Positions 34,509 to 43,896 of a stretch of DNA of 64,000 nucleotides are shown in pieces (position 1 is the first letter of the stretch; each line of letters starts with the position of its first letter). The notes beneath the pieces were generated by a model. The model was not told the DNA's origin, ran no database searches, and saw only the letters and a program-made list of their open reading frames with translations. The stretch spans positions 1-64,000 of the forward strand of contig JAIXZA010000013.1 in assembly GCA_027489965.1 (NCBI GenBank), given 5' to 3'. Position numbers and translations under genes: made by a program. The DNA is from Verrucomicrobiaceae bacterium. GTDB lineage: Bacteria > Verrucomicrobiota > Verrucomicrobiia > Verrucomicrobiales > Verrucomicrobiaceae.

Positions 34509-35906
34509 ATGGCATTTCGCTGCGCTGTTTTGCTGCTGCTCTTCTGGTTCGTGCGTCCGCAGGACGTGATACCTAGTCTTGCTGGTCTGAACATCGTGCG
34601 TTATCTAATGCTTCTAGGCATTTGGGTCACATGGACACGTCCAGGGGGACTCAAGCTAGGACATATCATTCGCACTCCCATCGATTGTATGATGATGGGG
34701 TATCTTTTCTGGATGATATTCACGACTGACGAGCATTTCAATGCCTTCAAGGAAGTGTTCACTTACTTTGCCTTTTATGTGCTCACGGTTTTGGCACTTG
34801 ATAGCGAAGCGAAAATTAAAAAATACCTTAACTATTGGTGCCTAGCTTTATTCGTGGTCTGTTTGCTGACTTTGGCCAGCCATGTGGGTTTCGAAATTGT
34901 CGCTGGCAGCAATGCGTTGACGTCTGCTTTTAAGGGGCGTGTTGCTCTTAACACTTGGATCTTTAACAACCCGAATGCTCTTGGTCACTGCAGCACTGCG
35001 TTGATACCGCTAGCCGTGGCTTGGTTTGGTCTGCATCAGCCCACGGCTAATCGAGGTTTGATGGCGATCCTTATAGCTGCAGGAGCTTACTGTACGGTGC
35101 TTACAGAGTCTAAGGGAGCCTACATTTCTGGAGCAGTCTCATTATGTAACCTCTTTTTGTTTCGGCGCTCCGTTTGGATTCAGCTCTTGGCAGTTCAGCT
35201 TATGCTTACAGCTGGCATTGGAGCACTTTCCTTTTTGCCGCGAATGGAGACACTTTCTTCGAAGGATGAAGGAATCATGGGGCGTATGATGGTCTGGCAG
35301 AGTGCCATGTGGAGTTTAAAGGAAAACCCAGGTGGCGTTGGTCTCAAAAAGTTTCAGGGAACGATTGAGGTAGAAGATCTGGGTACGATCAATCTAGCCA
35401 CCCACGGATCCTTTGTGCGAAACGGTGCCGATCTGGGCTATCCCGGACTTTTCTTTTTTGGGGGGCTGTTTTTCACCGCCTATCTGACACTGCGAAGGCA
35501 AAAATTTGAGCGTGCAGCTGAAGCCTCCCGCATCCAAGCAGCACTCGCAGCGCTAGTGGCCTCCTATGCTTTTTCCTCTTGGGTTGTGGACCGGGCCTAC
35601 CATGCAGATTTTATTCTGCTCATGGCGTTGTTCTCAGCCTACCACCGTGTTTTGGTGGCTCCGCAGGAAAAGACGCTAGAAGAGCCAGCTAGTCCAGTTG
35701 TGAATGGTCCAGAGCTGATGGCTCACGCGAGTAATGACTTCGACAACGAAGGCCAACCAAATGCAGAAACGGTTCAGGTTTCCGAGGTGGGTCTTGTCCC
35801 CGGCTGGGGCTTTCTCAAGCCCCATGAACTACTTTTGATCGTCGGTCTCGTGTGGCTGATTGTTTATGCCTGGGACTATCAATCGACGAAGTTTCTACCA
35901 TTCTAA
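34509..35906 (+). CDS. O-antigen polymerase/ligase family membrane protein (Wzy/WaaL-like)
   Basis: The 465-residue protein has about ten to twelve hydrophobic segments. A large loop after the middle holds GIMGRMMVWQSAMWSLKENP and GVGLKKFQ, typical of the Wzy_C/O-antigen ligase family. The N-terminal part (FWFVRPQDVIPSLAGLNIVR) resembles ligases linked to exosortase-type loci. Such proteins either join repeat units into a polymer or attach glycans to lipid A or proteins. With Wzc-, Wza- and glycosyltransferase genes around it, polymerase is the likelier role. A 60-residue hydrophilic insert (EKTLEEPASPVVNGPEL onward) separates the last helix. No Wzx-type flippase accompanies it here. Confidence 0.88.
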   Translation: MAFRCAVLLLLFWFVRPQDVIPSLAGLNIVRYLMLLGIWVTWTRPGGLKLGHIIRTPIDCMMMGYLFWMIFTTDEHFNAFKEVFTYFAFYVLTVLALDSEAKIKKYLNYWCLALFVVCLLTLASHVGFEIVAGSNALTSAFKGRVALNTWIFNNPNALGHCSTALIPLAVAWFGLHQPTANRGLMAILIAAGAYCTVLTESKGAYISGAVSLCNLFLFRRSVWIQLLAVQLMLTAGIGALSFLPRMETLSSKDEGIMGRMMVWQSAMWSLKENPGGVGLKKFQGTIEVEDLGTINLATHGSFVRNGADLGYPGLFFFGGLFFTAYLTLRRQKFERAAEASRIQAALAALVASYAFSSWVVDRAYHADFILLMALFSAYHRVLVAPQEKTLEEPASPVVNGPELMAHASNDFDNEGQPNAETVQVSEVGLVPGWGFLKPHELLLIVGLVWLIVYAWDYQSTKFLPF

Positions 35907-35923
35907 AATCCCTCTAATTCATT

Positions 35924-37159
35924 TTGAAGATTCTTTGGATAAAAACCAGCCCGTTACACCCGCTGACCCGTGGCGGTGACTTGCGTACGTTTCATTTGTT
36001 GCGGCACTTGCATCAAAATCATGAAGTCACCTTTGTGGGAATGACGGCTGATCCTGGGCAGATCGAGGGCGCTCAGCGCTCTAATGAGTATTCTAGTCAC
36101 TCACTATGGGCTCATGAGCCTAAAGCTTCTCTGAAATTAGCCAGATGGAAGTTCTTGTTGGGTGCACTGGCTAATCTGTCTTCTAGATTGCCTTATGCTG
36201 TCGCTCGCTTCCGCTCAGCTTCACTTCGCCGACTTATCGTCGAAACGCTGAAGCGTGAACGCTTTGATATCATTGTATCTGACTTTCTTTTTCCTGCCGC
36301 TAGCATGCCATGGGAGATGAAAGAAGGTACCCAGACGCCATGGGTTCTTTTTCAGCACAATGTGGAGTCCATGATTTGGCGACGCCGAGCCGAAGGCCTA
36401 ACGGGTCTCAAAGGTATGTATTGGAAAAGGCAACATGATCGCATGTGGCGCTTCGAGAGCCAATTGAGTGCCCGCTTTGACGGTGTGCTGGCGGTATCTG
36501 ATGAGGACTCGAGAATCTTCCGAGAAGAGATGAGGCTTTTAAACGTGATCGGAGTCGTGCCCACGGGTGTAGATTTGGATTACTTCCAAGCTTTACCAAA
36601 AGCGCCTTTCCTTACTCCAACGGTTTTATTCATGGGGTCCATGGACTGGTATGCGAATGTCGACGCAGTGCTTTATTTCGCCAGTGACATATGGCCTAAA
36701 GTTAGAGAAAAGCTTCCCGAGGCAAAGTTTCTAATCGTCGGTCGCCAACCTCCCTCTGAAATACTTGCCTTGCATTCTACGGACATGGGAATCGAAGTGA
36801 CTGGCACGGTTCCTGATGTGCGTCCCTACATGCGGAAGGCACATCTCATGGTGGTTCCGCTGCGGATCGGCGGTGGCACTCGTCTCAAGATTTACGAAGC
36901 TATGGCGGCCGAATTACCTGTTGTATCAACGACGGTTGGTGCTGAAGGGTTGCCTGTAGTGCACGGCAAGCATCTTCTGATCGCCGATGATTCCGCAAGC
37001 ATTGCTAACGAGGTGATACGCGTTCTTTTAAGTCCTGACTTGGCAGGCTCGCTGAGTCAAAACGCTTTTCAGGAAGTGGTTCAATTCATGTCTTGGAAGG
37101 CTGCTGCAAGTGTCTTTGAGAGTTCTTGTCAGGGATTGTTGAAGGAGGCAACCTTATGA
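35924..37159 (+). CDS. GT4 sugar transferase, EpsH1-associated type
   Basis: The 411-residue protein matches the second class of PEP-CTERM/EpsH1-associated sugar transferases (TIGR03087-like). It has MKILWIKTSPLHPLTRGGDL at the start, WVLFQHNVESMIWRRRAEG, GVVPTGVDLDYF, VLFMGSMDWYANVDAV and the donor loop PLRIGGGTRLKIYEAMAAEL with VVSTTVGAEGL. The start codon is a TTG at 35924, supported by immediate entry into the first strand. The TGA stop overlaps the ATG of the GT2 gene (ATGA), so translation is coupled. It likely acts in the cytosol on the lipid-linked chain. Confidence 0.9.
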   Translation: MKILWIKTSPLHPLTRGGDLRTFHLLRHLHQNHEVTFVGMTADPGQIEGAQRSNEYSSHSLWAHEPKASLKLARWKFLLGALANLSSRLPYAVARFRSASLRRLIVETLKRERFDIIVSDFLFPAASMPWEMKEGTQTPWVLFQHNVESMIWRRRAEGLTGLKGMYWKRQHDRMWRFESQLSARFDGVLAVSDEDSRIFREEMRLLNVIGVVPTGVDLDYFQALPKAPFLTPTVLFMGSMDWYANVDAVLYFASDIWPKVREKLPEAKFLIVGRQPPSEILALHSTDMGIEVTGTVPDVRPYMRKAHLMVVPLRIGGGTRLKIYEAMAAELPVVSTTVGAEGLPVVHGKHLLIADDSASIANEVIRVLLSPDLAGSLSQNAFQEVVQFMSWKAAASVFESSCQGLLKEATL

Positions 37160-38328
37160 ATGCTTTTTGGTTTTGTTTGATGATCGTCTGTTTGGGGGCA
37201 GTCGCTCATTCCTATTTTCTTTATCCGCTTTGGTGGTTGGCCTGGAGAGGCAGGTTACCTGTGGTGGCCTTTCAAGAATCTTCTAGCGATGACTTGCCTA
37301 GTGTAACGGTCATTATCGCAGCCTACAATGAGGCTGAATTCATTCACCAGCGTGTCAGGAACCTGCTTGAGCTCGATTATCCTGCGGAATTACTCCAGAT
37401 AGTCATCGCTTCTGACGGATCTAGTGATGGGACGGAACTCATTGCGAAAGAGGCAGCGAAAGGGGATTGTCGAGTGAGCGTCATAGGATTCACTGAGCGC
37501 CGAGGAAAGGTGAGTGTGCTGAATGATGTTTGCGAAAAGGCAGAGTCAGAAATCTTGGTTTTCAGCGATGCAAATGTTGATTTCGCAGCAGATGCTGTAA
37601 GGCATTTGGTGAAACCGTTCATGAACTCTGACGTGGCCTGTGTCTGTGGTAAATTATGTTTCCGCTCTCGGCCCGGCCAAGCCCATGCTGAATCCGAAGG
37701 GTTTTATTGGAAGATGGAGACTTGGTTAAAGGAGATGGAGGGTTTACGAGGCGTCCTCCTGGGGGCCAATGGAGCCATCTACGCGCAACGCCGTTCACTA
37801 TGGAGGTCATGTCCGAAAGATACCGTGGTTGAAGATTTTTATATTCCGATGAGGCTGTTGATGGAAAACTGGAAGGTGCTTTTTGAGCCCAAGGCCATTG
37901 CTTTGGAAGACCTACCTCCAGCACTCAAAGATGAGTTTGGCCGTCGTGTCCGCATTGGAGCCGGCGACTACCAGGCGCTTTGGCGTTGTCTCCCACTTTT
38001 GCATCCTCGTTTTGGCCTCGCCGCTTGGGTTTTTTTATCACATAAAGTTCTGCGCTGGATTGGGCCATTTTTCCTTTTGGGCGCGTTTGTCTCGTCGATC
38101 GTGCTTTCCTTTCATGGTTCGTTCATTGGTGCGGCGTTGCTTCTTCTTCAAAGTGCTTTTTATGCAGCGGCTTTTGTCGGTCTGCTAATGCCAGTCGGCC
38201 GTGGCAAAGTGTTTAAATGGGTTGGTTTATGCACTCATTTCACCAGTATGAATGCGGCTTTATTTTTGGGTTTCTTTCGCTGGTTGCGTCGAGGACAAAG
38301 CACCGCCTGGCAGAGGACGCGACGCTAA
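37156..38328 (+). CDS. Membrane glycosyltransferase family 2 protein
   Basis: The 390-residue protein has an N-terminal membrane helix (MIVCLGAVAHSYFLYPLWWL), a GT2 catalytic domain and two or three C-terminal helices, like processive or bactoprenol-type GT2 enzymes. The catalytic domain shows SVTVIIAAYNEAEFIHQRVR, IASDGSSDGT, EILVFSDANVDFA (the DxD-equivalent), and VVEDFYIPMRL corresponding to the ED base motif. QXXRW is not obvious, which argues against a full synthase. It overlaps the GT4 gene by 4 bp. It probably builds the EPS chain at the inner membrane. Confidence 0.9.
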   Translation: MNAFWFCLMIVCLGAVAHSYFLYPLWWLAWRGRLPVVAFQESSSDDLPSVTVIIAAYNEAEFIHQRVRNLLELDYPAELLQIVIASDGSSDGTELIAKEAAKGDCRVSVIGFTERRGKVSVLNDVCEKAESEILVFSDANVDFAADAVRHLVKPFMNSDVACVCGKLCFRSRPGQAHAESEGFYWKMETWLKEMEGLRGVLLGANGAIYAQRRSLWRSCPKDTVVEDFYIPMRLLMENWKVLFEPKAIALEDLPPALKDEFGRRVRIGAGDYQALWRCLPLLHPRFGLAAWVFLSHKVLRWIGPFFLLGAFVSSIVLSFHGSFIGAALLLLQSAFYAAAFVGLLMPVGRGKVFKWVGLCTHFTSMNAALFLGFFRWLRRGQSTAWQRTRR

Positions 38329-38344
38329 TAACTTCACAAAAATC

Positions 38345-39439
38345 ATGATCAAAGCACTCGATAAGTGGCTGGTTCCCTATTTGAAGCAATGCCTCGCGCG
38401 CCAAAAGACGCCTGTGACGGATGTCATGCTAGCGGTGTGTGATCATTTTGAGCCATTCCACGATACGGATAAAGATGGGGCGCTTCGTCGTCTTTCTATC
38501 TGGCACAAACTGTTGCCGGAAATAGTGGCCTCTGCATCAGATCACCATGGCCACGGACCGAAGCACACATTCTTCTATCCCGTTGAACAGTACGACAATG
38601 AGGTGATCACTTCATTGGCTGAGCTTTGTCATCTTACCAAGAATGAGACCGAAATTCATCTTCATCATCACAAGGACACCGCCGACAATTTTCGCAGATC
38701 CCTCGATGAAGGTGTAAAGGCATTGAGGCGTCATGGGTTGCTCGGGAATAATCGAGACGGTCAGCCCGTGTTTGGATTCATTCATGGCAACTGGGCACTG
38801 GATGATTCCGACCCTCAAGGAGTTGGCTGCGGCGTGCGTGGTGAACTCGCCCTATTAAAGAAAGCTGGGTGTTATGCTGATTTCACCATGCCATCGGCGC
38901 CGCATCGTACTCAGGCACCTATTGTCAATCAACTCTACTACTCGCGCAGCAATCTCAGTGGTTGTTCCCATCACGAAGGCATTCGGGCTACTGTCGGTGA
39001 ATTGGGCACTAGAGGCTTGCGCGATGAAGAAGACCGGTTGCTCTTGTTGCAGGGAGCCTTGAGCTTGGACTGGTCTCGACGCAAATGGGGCATTTTACCC
39101 AGGGTGGAAAATTCAGATTTAAATTCCAATAATGCGCCGACGGCTCACCGCATGACTCGTTGGATTAAGTCGGAAATTTGTGTCTCGGGCATGGAAAGCT
39201 GGCGCTTTGTCAAGCTTCATACCCATGGAGGCCCCGAACGCAATCATCCTGTCCTGATTGGTAAAGCACGTCAAACATTCCACAATGATTTGGCGGCTTT
39301 GGCCAAGCAGTCTGGATTTCGGCTTCACTATGTGAGTGCGCGTGAAATGGTAAATATTCTTCATGCTGCTGAAGATGGTCACACCGGAGATGCCGGTGAA
39401 TGGCGGAATTACATCTACAGTCCGCCCGCTTGCCTTTAA
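38345..39439 (+). CDS. Polysaccharide deacetylase-like protein (tentative)
   Basis: This 364-residue protein is not firmly recognised. It holds His/Asp-rich blocks in the order expected of a NodB/YdjC-like metal-dependent deacetylase: DVMLAVCDHFEPFHD, THTFFY-like KHTFFYPVEQYD, ETEIHLHHHKDTADNF, VFGFIHGNWALDDSD, CYADFTMPSAPHRTQ and FVKLHTHGGPERNH. No signal peptide is visible, so a cytosolic precursor might be the substrate, or export may occur by another route. The ATG at 38345 is preferred because the open frame before it lies inside the GT2 gene. The gene sits in the middle of the glycosyltransferase run, which supports glycan processing. The catalytic claim is inference. Confidence 0.55.
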   Translation: MIKALDKWLVPYLKQCLARQKTPVTDVMLAVCDHFEPFHDTDKDGALRRLSIWHKLLPEIVASASDHHGHGPKHTFFYPVEQYDNEVITSLAELCHLTKNETEIHLHHHKDTADNFRRSLDEGVKALRRHGLLGNNRDGQPVFGFIHGNWALDDSDPQGVGCGVRGELALLKKAGCYADFTMPSAPHRTQAPIVNQLYYSRSNLSGCSHHEGIRATVGELGTRGLRDEEDRLLLLQGALSLDWSRRKWGILPRVENSDLNSNNAPTAHRMTRWIKSEICVSGMESWRFVKLHTHGGPERNHPVLIGKARQTFHNDLAALAKQSGFRLHYVSAREMVNILHAAEDGHTGDAGEWRNYIYSPPACL

Positions 39440-39451
39440 GCCTTGGATTTC

Positions 39452-40618
39452 ATGGACATTCTTTTTGTTTCCAATTTGTTCCCTGATGAGAAAGAACCGT
39501 GGCGTGGTCTTGACAACGTGACGCTCTTACACGCGCTTCGTTGTTTGGATGCTAGTTTGAATATTCGTGTTCTTGCGTTCCGCCCTTCAATATCAAGCTT
39601 TGGACGTGCAGCAATCCGGCCTAGAGCCTTGGATCATTGTTTTTCTCCAGCATTTTATTGGACGCCATATCTACCTAAACTGGGCGGAATCAATCATCGG
39701 CTATTTGGCATCGCACTATCGAAAGCCATTGCCTCGCTTCCTCAAGATTTTCATCCAGAAGCGATTCTGGCACCGTGGCTGTTTCCAGATGCCTGTGCGG
39801 TATCACTTCAGGCCGCAAAGATGAATATTCCCGTTGTCGCTGTCGCTCAAGGGTCGGATGCTCATCAGTATCTGGATATGTCCATGAGACGGAAGGCAAT
39901 TCTGGCGATGTCGAATCGCGTTAGAGCTATCGTCACCCGCAGCCGGGATTTGCAAAATAGATTGATCAGCAAGGGCGCTCCGCAGGGCGCTGTTCAGACC
40001 ATTTATAATGGAGTGGACGTTCATACATTCAGGCCCATATCTCGTGCTGTCGCTAGAGAGGCACTCGACCTTCCTGCGAATGACCATTTGCTTCTTTTCG
40101 TGGGGAATTTTCTTCCTGTGAAAGGACTGGATCTCCTGCTTCAATCAGCGGCTCTTGTGATGACTCAATCAAGCCGGACCGTTAGGCTTGCGCTCATTGG
40201 AGGAGGCCCTTTGGAGAGTCAATTGAGAAGCCAAGTTGAGGCTCTTGGGATTTCTAACAATGTTCTTTTTCTAGGTCGTCACGAATCGTCTGAAGTCGCG
40301 CGCTGGATGCAGGCAGCGGATGCGGTTTGCCTTACCAGCCATAACGAAGGAGTACCTAACGTGGTACTCGAATCCTTGTCCTCAGGGCGTGTTCCTTTGT
40401 GCACGGATGTTGGTGGCATTGCCGAAATTGTCGAGCCTATTCTTGGCCGTAGGTTTTTAGTTCAGTCGCGTGACGCCGATGCCTATGCGGCAGCGATCTT
40501 GGATGTGCTGGAAAATCCGCCAGATCCAGCCGGCTTGCATGCAGCCATGCAAGCATTCTCTTGGGAGAACTGTGCACGTCAGTACATGAATCTTCTTTCC
40601 AAAAGCGCTACCTTGTGA
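39452..40618 (+). CDS. Glycosyltransferase family 4 protein
   Basis: The 388-residue GT-B protein begins MDILFVSNLFPDEKEPWRG and has the linker-region sequence VQTIYNGVDVHTFRP. The donor domain shows LLLFVGNFLPVKGLDLLLQS and the E-x7-E site TSHNEGVPNVVLESLSSGRV with DVGGIAEIV. I use the ATG at 39452; a TTG at 39443 is possible. It is the last gene of the plus-strand assembly run (27524-40618). Sugar specificity is unknown. Confidence 0.9.
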   Translation: MDILFVSNLFPDEKEPWRGLDNVTLLHALRCLDASLNIRVLAFRPSISSFGRAAIRPRALDHCFSPAFYWTPYLPKLGGINHRLFGIALSKAIASLPQDFHPEAILAPWLFPDACAVSLQAAKMNIPVVAVAQGSDAHQYLDMSMRRKAILAMSNRVRAIVTRSRDLQNRLISKGAPQGAVQTIYNGVDVHTFRPISRAVAREALDLPANDHLLLFVGNFLPVKGLDLLLQSAALVMTQSSRTVRLALIGGGPLESQLRSQVEALGISNNVLFLGRHESSEVARWMQAADAVCLTSHNEGVPNVVLESLSSGRVPLCTDVGGIAEIVEPILGRRFLVQSRDADAYAAAILDVLENPPDPAGLHAAMQAFSWENCARQYMNLLSKSATL

Positions 40619-40945
40619 GGTCGGGTAAGCTGGACCCCGAAATTGGGCCAGTAGTGAAGTTATGTTACTCTAGTGATTACGGTCTTGTTGAGCAGGCTAA
40701 AAGACCACAATCTATTGTAAGCCAAACGTTGTTCGTCGGCCATCACCAACTGCTATATAGCTCAGTGGCTGCTCAGGCGTTTTTAGGATCAAAGAGAGGG
40801 ACTGAGGGCGCAATTTCAGTCGTTCTCAGTAACGCTATTCGCTTCACTCGCCATCTTACTGAAATACAGTCAATTTGCGCATCAAATATCTGCCGCAGCC
40901 CCACGGACACTCGGCACCAAAATATTCCTTCACGCAATCGGAGCC
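40619..40945. other. Intergenic region without a supported gene
   Basis: The only structure I see is an imperfect palindrome TGGACCCCGAAATTGGGCCA at 40631-40650, a form often seen at ends of IS3-type insertion sequences. No transposase frame lies here, so an old insertion scar is only a guess. A plus-strand open frame of 143 codons spanning 40561-40992 overlaps both neighbouring genes and resembles nothing. The two flanking genes converge, so a terminator is expected, but no clear hairpin with a T-run was found. Confidence 0.4.
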
Positions 40946-42394
40946 TTAAAAAACGTGGGCTACCTCTGCGTTGGTGCAGTTCAGCTCACTAGTAGCAATC
41001 GCAGGGGCGTAACGTTGTTGAGCCGGAGACTTCATGCCGCCACCCAGAACAACACGAATGGTGTCGAGTAGAATCATGAGGTCGAAAACGATTCCAGCGT
41101 GTTTCAGGTAATAAAGGTCATACTCAAGTTTGCACTTTGCGTCCTCGACCGAAGCACCATAAGGGTAGGACACTTGGGCCCAGCCAGTGAGTCCAGGATG
41201 GATCATGTGACGTTCTTCGTAAAAAGGTATTTTTGCGCTCAGTTGCGAGACAAACTCAGGACGTTCAGGACGTGGCCCGACAAACGACATCTCTCCTCTC
41301 AGAATATTAATTAGCTGGGGTATTTCATCAATGCGGTATTTGCGCAAGAGCGCTCCACCCGGAAAGACACGTGGATCTTTCGATGCTGAAGACCACATGG
41401 GACCTGAAGCTTCAGCATCAGTGCGCATGCTGCGTATTTTCCATATTTTAAAGGTTTTCCCAAATCTACCGACTCGCTCTTGGGTGAAAAACACTGAGCC
41501 TTCTGGAGAAAAGTATCGAACGATTGCAATGCCTAATAGAAAAAACGGGAAGGAAGCAATGATCAGAATGATTGAGCTGATGATATCGAAAAGCCGCTTC
41601 ATTTTACTAAAGTAGAGGTCTCTCGATCCATTGCCGGAATAGAGTAACCAGTCTAACGTAATTAAATCCAGAGGAATGTAATGCAGATGCCTCTCGCTGA
41701 TATTGATGAGCGGGGTACAGGTTATACCAAGATACCGCAACTGGCGTAACCGTGTTCTAGTGGCTTCATTTTTCAAGTGGGCCTCTGAAAAAACAAGGCA
41801 ATCCAGATTGTTCTCTTTGATGATGGCAGGAGCCTTCTCTAGGCTGCCAAGCAAATCTGAACTGGTGATTAAATTTGGTGTCGTTGAAATAATACCGAGA
41901 CACTGAACACCCATAGGATACTTGTCTCGTATCTGCTGGTATTCGGCCATTTCATTTTCTGATTCGATCAGAACTGCAATGCGCTTGGGGGCTAACTTGT
42001 GTTTATAAAAAATAAACCAGTGATTAACAGCGAGTAAGGGATAGGAGAATAAACAGCCTAAAGCCATGAATCCTCGACCGACCCGTTGATCAAAACTGAC
42101 ATACCCCACAAGCGTGACCGTGATTAAGCCAATAAAAAATCCAAAAGTCATCAACAACAAGTGGACTCTAAAACTTGATCTTCTTTGCGATTCGACTGAA
42201 TACAAACCAAGAATGTAGGTAGAACTGACAAGCGCGAGGGCCCCAATCAAAATTGGCGGAATAAAGCTATCGATTCTCCAAAGAGCACTGAAGCGAACGT
42301 AGTTGGCGATGCCGTAGGCGACTGCAAAAATAAATAAATCCTGCGCCGCTCTTTTTGCTATAACTAGTGAATGATTAGTTGTGAAAGAGTTCAT
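40946..42394 (-). CDS. Polyprenyl-phosphate sugar-1-phosphate transferase (EPS initiation)
   Basis: The 482-residue enzyme should start EPS synthesis by moving a sugar-1-phosphate from a nucleotide sugar to undecaprenyl phosphate. Four N-terminal helices and a Rossmann-like middle part (IAVLIESENEMAEYQQIRDK) are followed by the catalytic domain. That domain has KRLFDIISSIILIIASFPFF (membrane hairpin), VFFTQERVGRFGKTFKIWKI, LRKYRIDEIPQLINILRGEM, FVGPRPERPEF and HPGLTGWAQVSYPYG. These match the PEP-CTERM-associated (EpsB/TIGR03013-like) group. It lies downstream of the GT2 gene on the minus strand, with a 77-bp gap. Length is normal. Confidence 0.95.
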   Translation of the reverse strand: MNSFTTNHSLVIAKRAAQDLFIFAVAYGIANYVRFSALWRIDSFIPPILIGALALVSSTYILGLYSVESQRRSSFRVHLLLMTFGFFIGLITVTLVGYVSFDQRVGRGFMALGCLFSYPLLAVNHWFIFYKHKLAPKRIAVLIESENEMAEYQQIRDKYPMGVQCLGIISTTPNLITSSDLLGSLEKAPAIIKENNLDCLVFSEAHLKNEATRTRLRQLRYLGITCTPLINISERHLHYIPLDLITLDWLLYSGNGSRDLYFSKMKRLFDIISSIILIIASFPFFLLGIAIVRYFSPEGSVFFTQERVGRFGKTFKIWKIRSMRTDAEASGPMWSSASKDPRVFPGGALLRKYRIDEIPQLINILRGEMSFVGPRPERPEFVSQLSAKIPFYEERHMIHPGLTGWAQVSYPYGASVEDAKCKLEYDLYYLKHAGIVFDLMILLDTIRVVLGGGMKSPAQQRYAPAIATSELNCTNAEVAHVF

Positions 42395-42471
42395 ACTTAT
42401 AGGCTTTATATATAAATTCTATAATTTAATGAAATGGTTAGATGGTCTTATTGTCAGCTATATCTACATTT

Positions 42472-43650
42472 TTACTTTTCAGCCTTTTTCAGGACATGCA
42501 GTCCTAAAAGTCCAAAAGCGGACAAGACTCCGATGGCTAGCGTGTGAACCCAAAAAAGTAAGTCATTGGCTAAGTTGAGATTACTGAAGCCTTGCATTGA
42601 CCATTTCAAGGCGACGAAAACAACCACTAGCCCCATCACTGACATCAATGACAGCAATAGAAAGAAAAGTATCCCTTCGTCCAAGTTGATCAATTTTCGT
42701 GTCAAACGGAGCGGCTTATCATCTGACTGAAGATACAGCATGCAGCTGAACAAAAAAAGCTGGGTGCCGAGGATACCTGCTAAGAGAAGAATAGCCTGGC
42801 TATGGACATCAAAAATATGAAACTTACCCATCACACTTACTGGCCCGGTAATGAATGCAGCCATTTGCATGACAGTTGATGCCAGAAGTGCTATGCCTCC
42901 AGTCAGTTCAAATAAGCGGGGTTTTTCCGAAAAAATAAAGAGAAGGTGCCTCATGCCATCTCTCCATGTGCGAAGGTGCGCTACCCGCCCAGGAGGACCG
43001 CATCGTAAGCCCGAAGAGATTTCAACAATAATGGCTTTTGCCTTCAGGGCTTTAATCAGAAGTTCAGAAGCGAATTCCATGCCGTTCGAACGGATACCCC
43101 ATTCTTTAAAGGCATCCTTACGAATACAGCGAAAGCCTGAGTTACAATCTGATAGCTGCCCGTTGAAGAGAAGATTGATCAGCTGTGTGAGCACTGGTGT
43201 TCCCAGCCAACGGTGCAGTGGAGGCATCGCTCCAGGTTCAATACGTCCAGTCATTCGTGAGGCGATGGACATGTCGGCTTGTTGATCTTTGGCCGTTTCG
43301 TAGAGCTCAGCGGCATCTGAGTAGAGATAAGTGCTATCTGAATCAGCGAACATCACATATTCACCCATGCCTGCCTCTATGCCTCCCCTTAGGGCAGCGC
43401 CGTAGCCGCGTTCTTTGACCTCGACAACACGGCATCCCATGGATAACGCTATTTCTTTGGAGCGATCGGTGCTTCCATTGTCGGCAACGACGATTTCATA
43501 GTTGACTCCACCCTTTTTAAGGCTTTCAGAAACCTGACGAATGCAGTCGCTCAAAGTCTTTTCTTCATTCAGACAAGGAAAGACGAAACTTAAATCAAGT
43601 TTACGGCTGTCAACTGTGGGGGATTTGTCGAGACAAGGGAGCTCAAACAT
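42472..43650 (-). CDS. Glycosyltransferase family 2 protein, dolichyl-phosphate-sugar synthase-like
   Basis: The 392-residue protein has a GT2 domain (LDLSFVFPCLNEEKTLSDCI, IVVADNGSTDRSKEIA, VMFADSDSTY) followed by four hydrophobic segments from about residue 245. The catalytic domain continues with MSIASRMTGRIEPGAMPPLH and LSDCNSGFRCIRKDAF, which match enzymes that make polyprenyl-phosphate sugars. The product could be the lipid-linked donor for the GT39-like enzyme at 6222-7817, since GT-C enzymes need exactly that kind of donor (inference). It is upstream of the sugar transferase on the minus strand and likely in the same transcript. Confidence 0.88.
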   Translation of the reverse strand: MFELPCLDKSPTVDSRKLDLSFVFPCLNEEKTLSDCIRQVSESLKKGGVNYEIVVADNGSTDRSKEIALSMGCRVVEVKERGYGAALRGGIEAGMGEYVMFADSDSTYLYSDAAELYETAKDQQADMSIASRMTGRIEPGAMPPLHRWLGTPVLTQLINLLFNGQLSDCNSGFRCIRKDAFKEWGIRSNGMEFASELLIKALKAKAIIVEISSGLRCGPPGRVAHLRTWRDGMRHLLFIFSEKPRLFELTGGIALLASTVMQMAAFITGPVSVMGKFHIFDVHSQAILLLAGILGTQLFLFSCMLYLQSDDKPLRLTRKLINLDEGILFFLLLSLMSVMGLVVVFVALKWSMQGFSNLNLANDLLFWVHTLAIGVLSAFGLLGLHVLKKAEK

Positions 43651-43896
43651 CGCTTAGAATTGTGATCACTCTTATGTAACGAGGATGCTCGAATGATTAT
43701 CAAGATTTCAAATGGGGTAACCCAAATAGTTAGCCTAATTAATAGCGCGACTATGAGCTAGACACCACTCTTCGGCCAGCTTCGCGTTTCATTAAGCTGT
43801 AGCCTCTATCAAAGAAACTTTTCCGAGGTTGCTTTCATTATGTCGATGGCACCAAAACACTCTCGAAAGACGCCACTTCCACCGTGTTGACCAATA

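Noticed and set aside
40631..40650. Possible insertion-sequence end (TGGACCCCGAAATTGGGCCA)
   Set aside because: No transposase frame, no matching second end and no target duplication could be found nearby, so it is mentioned only as a palindrome.
40561..40992. 143-codon open frame on the plus strand
   Set aside because: It overlaps the GT4 gene and the sugar transferase gene, has unlikely composition and no recognisable feature.
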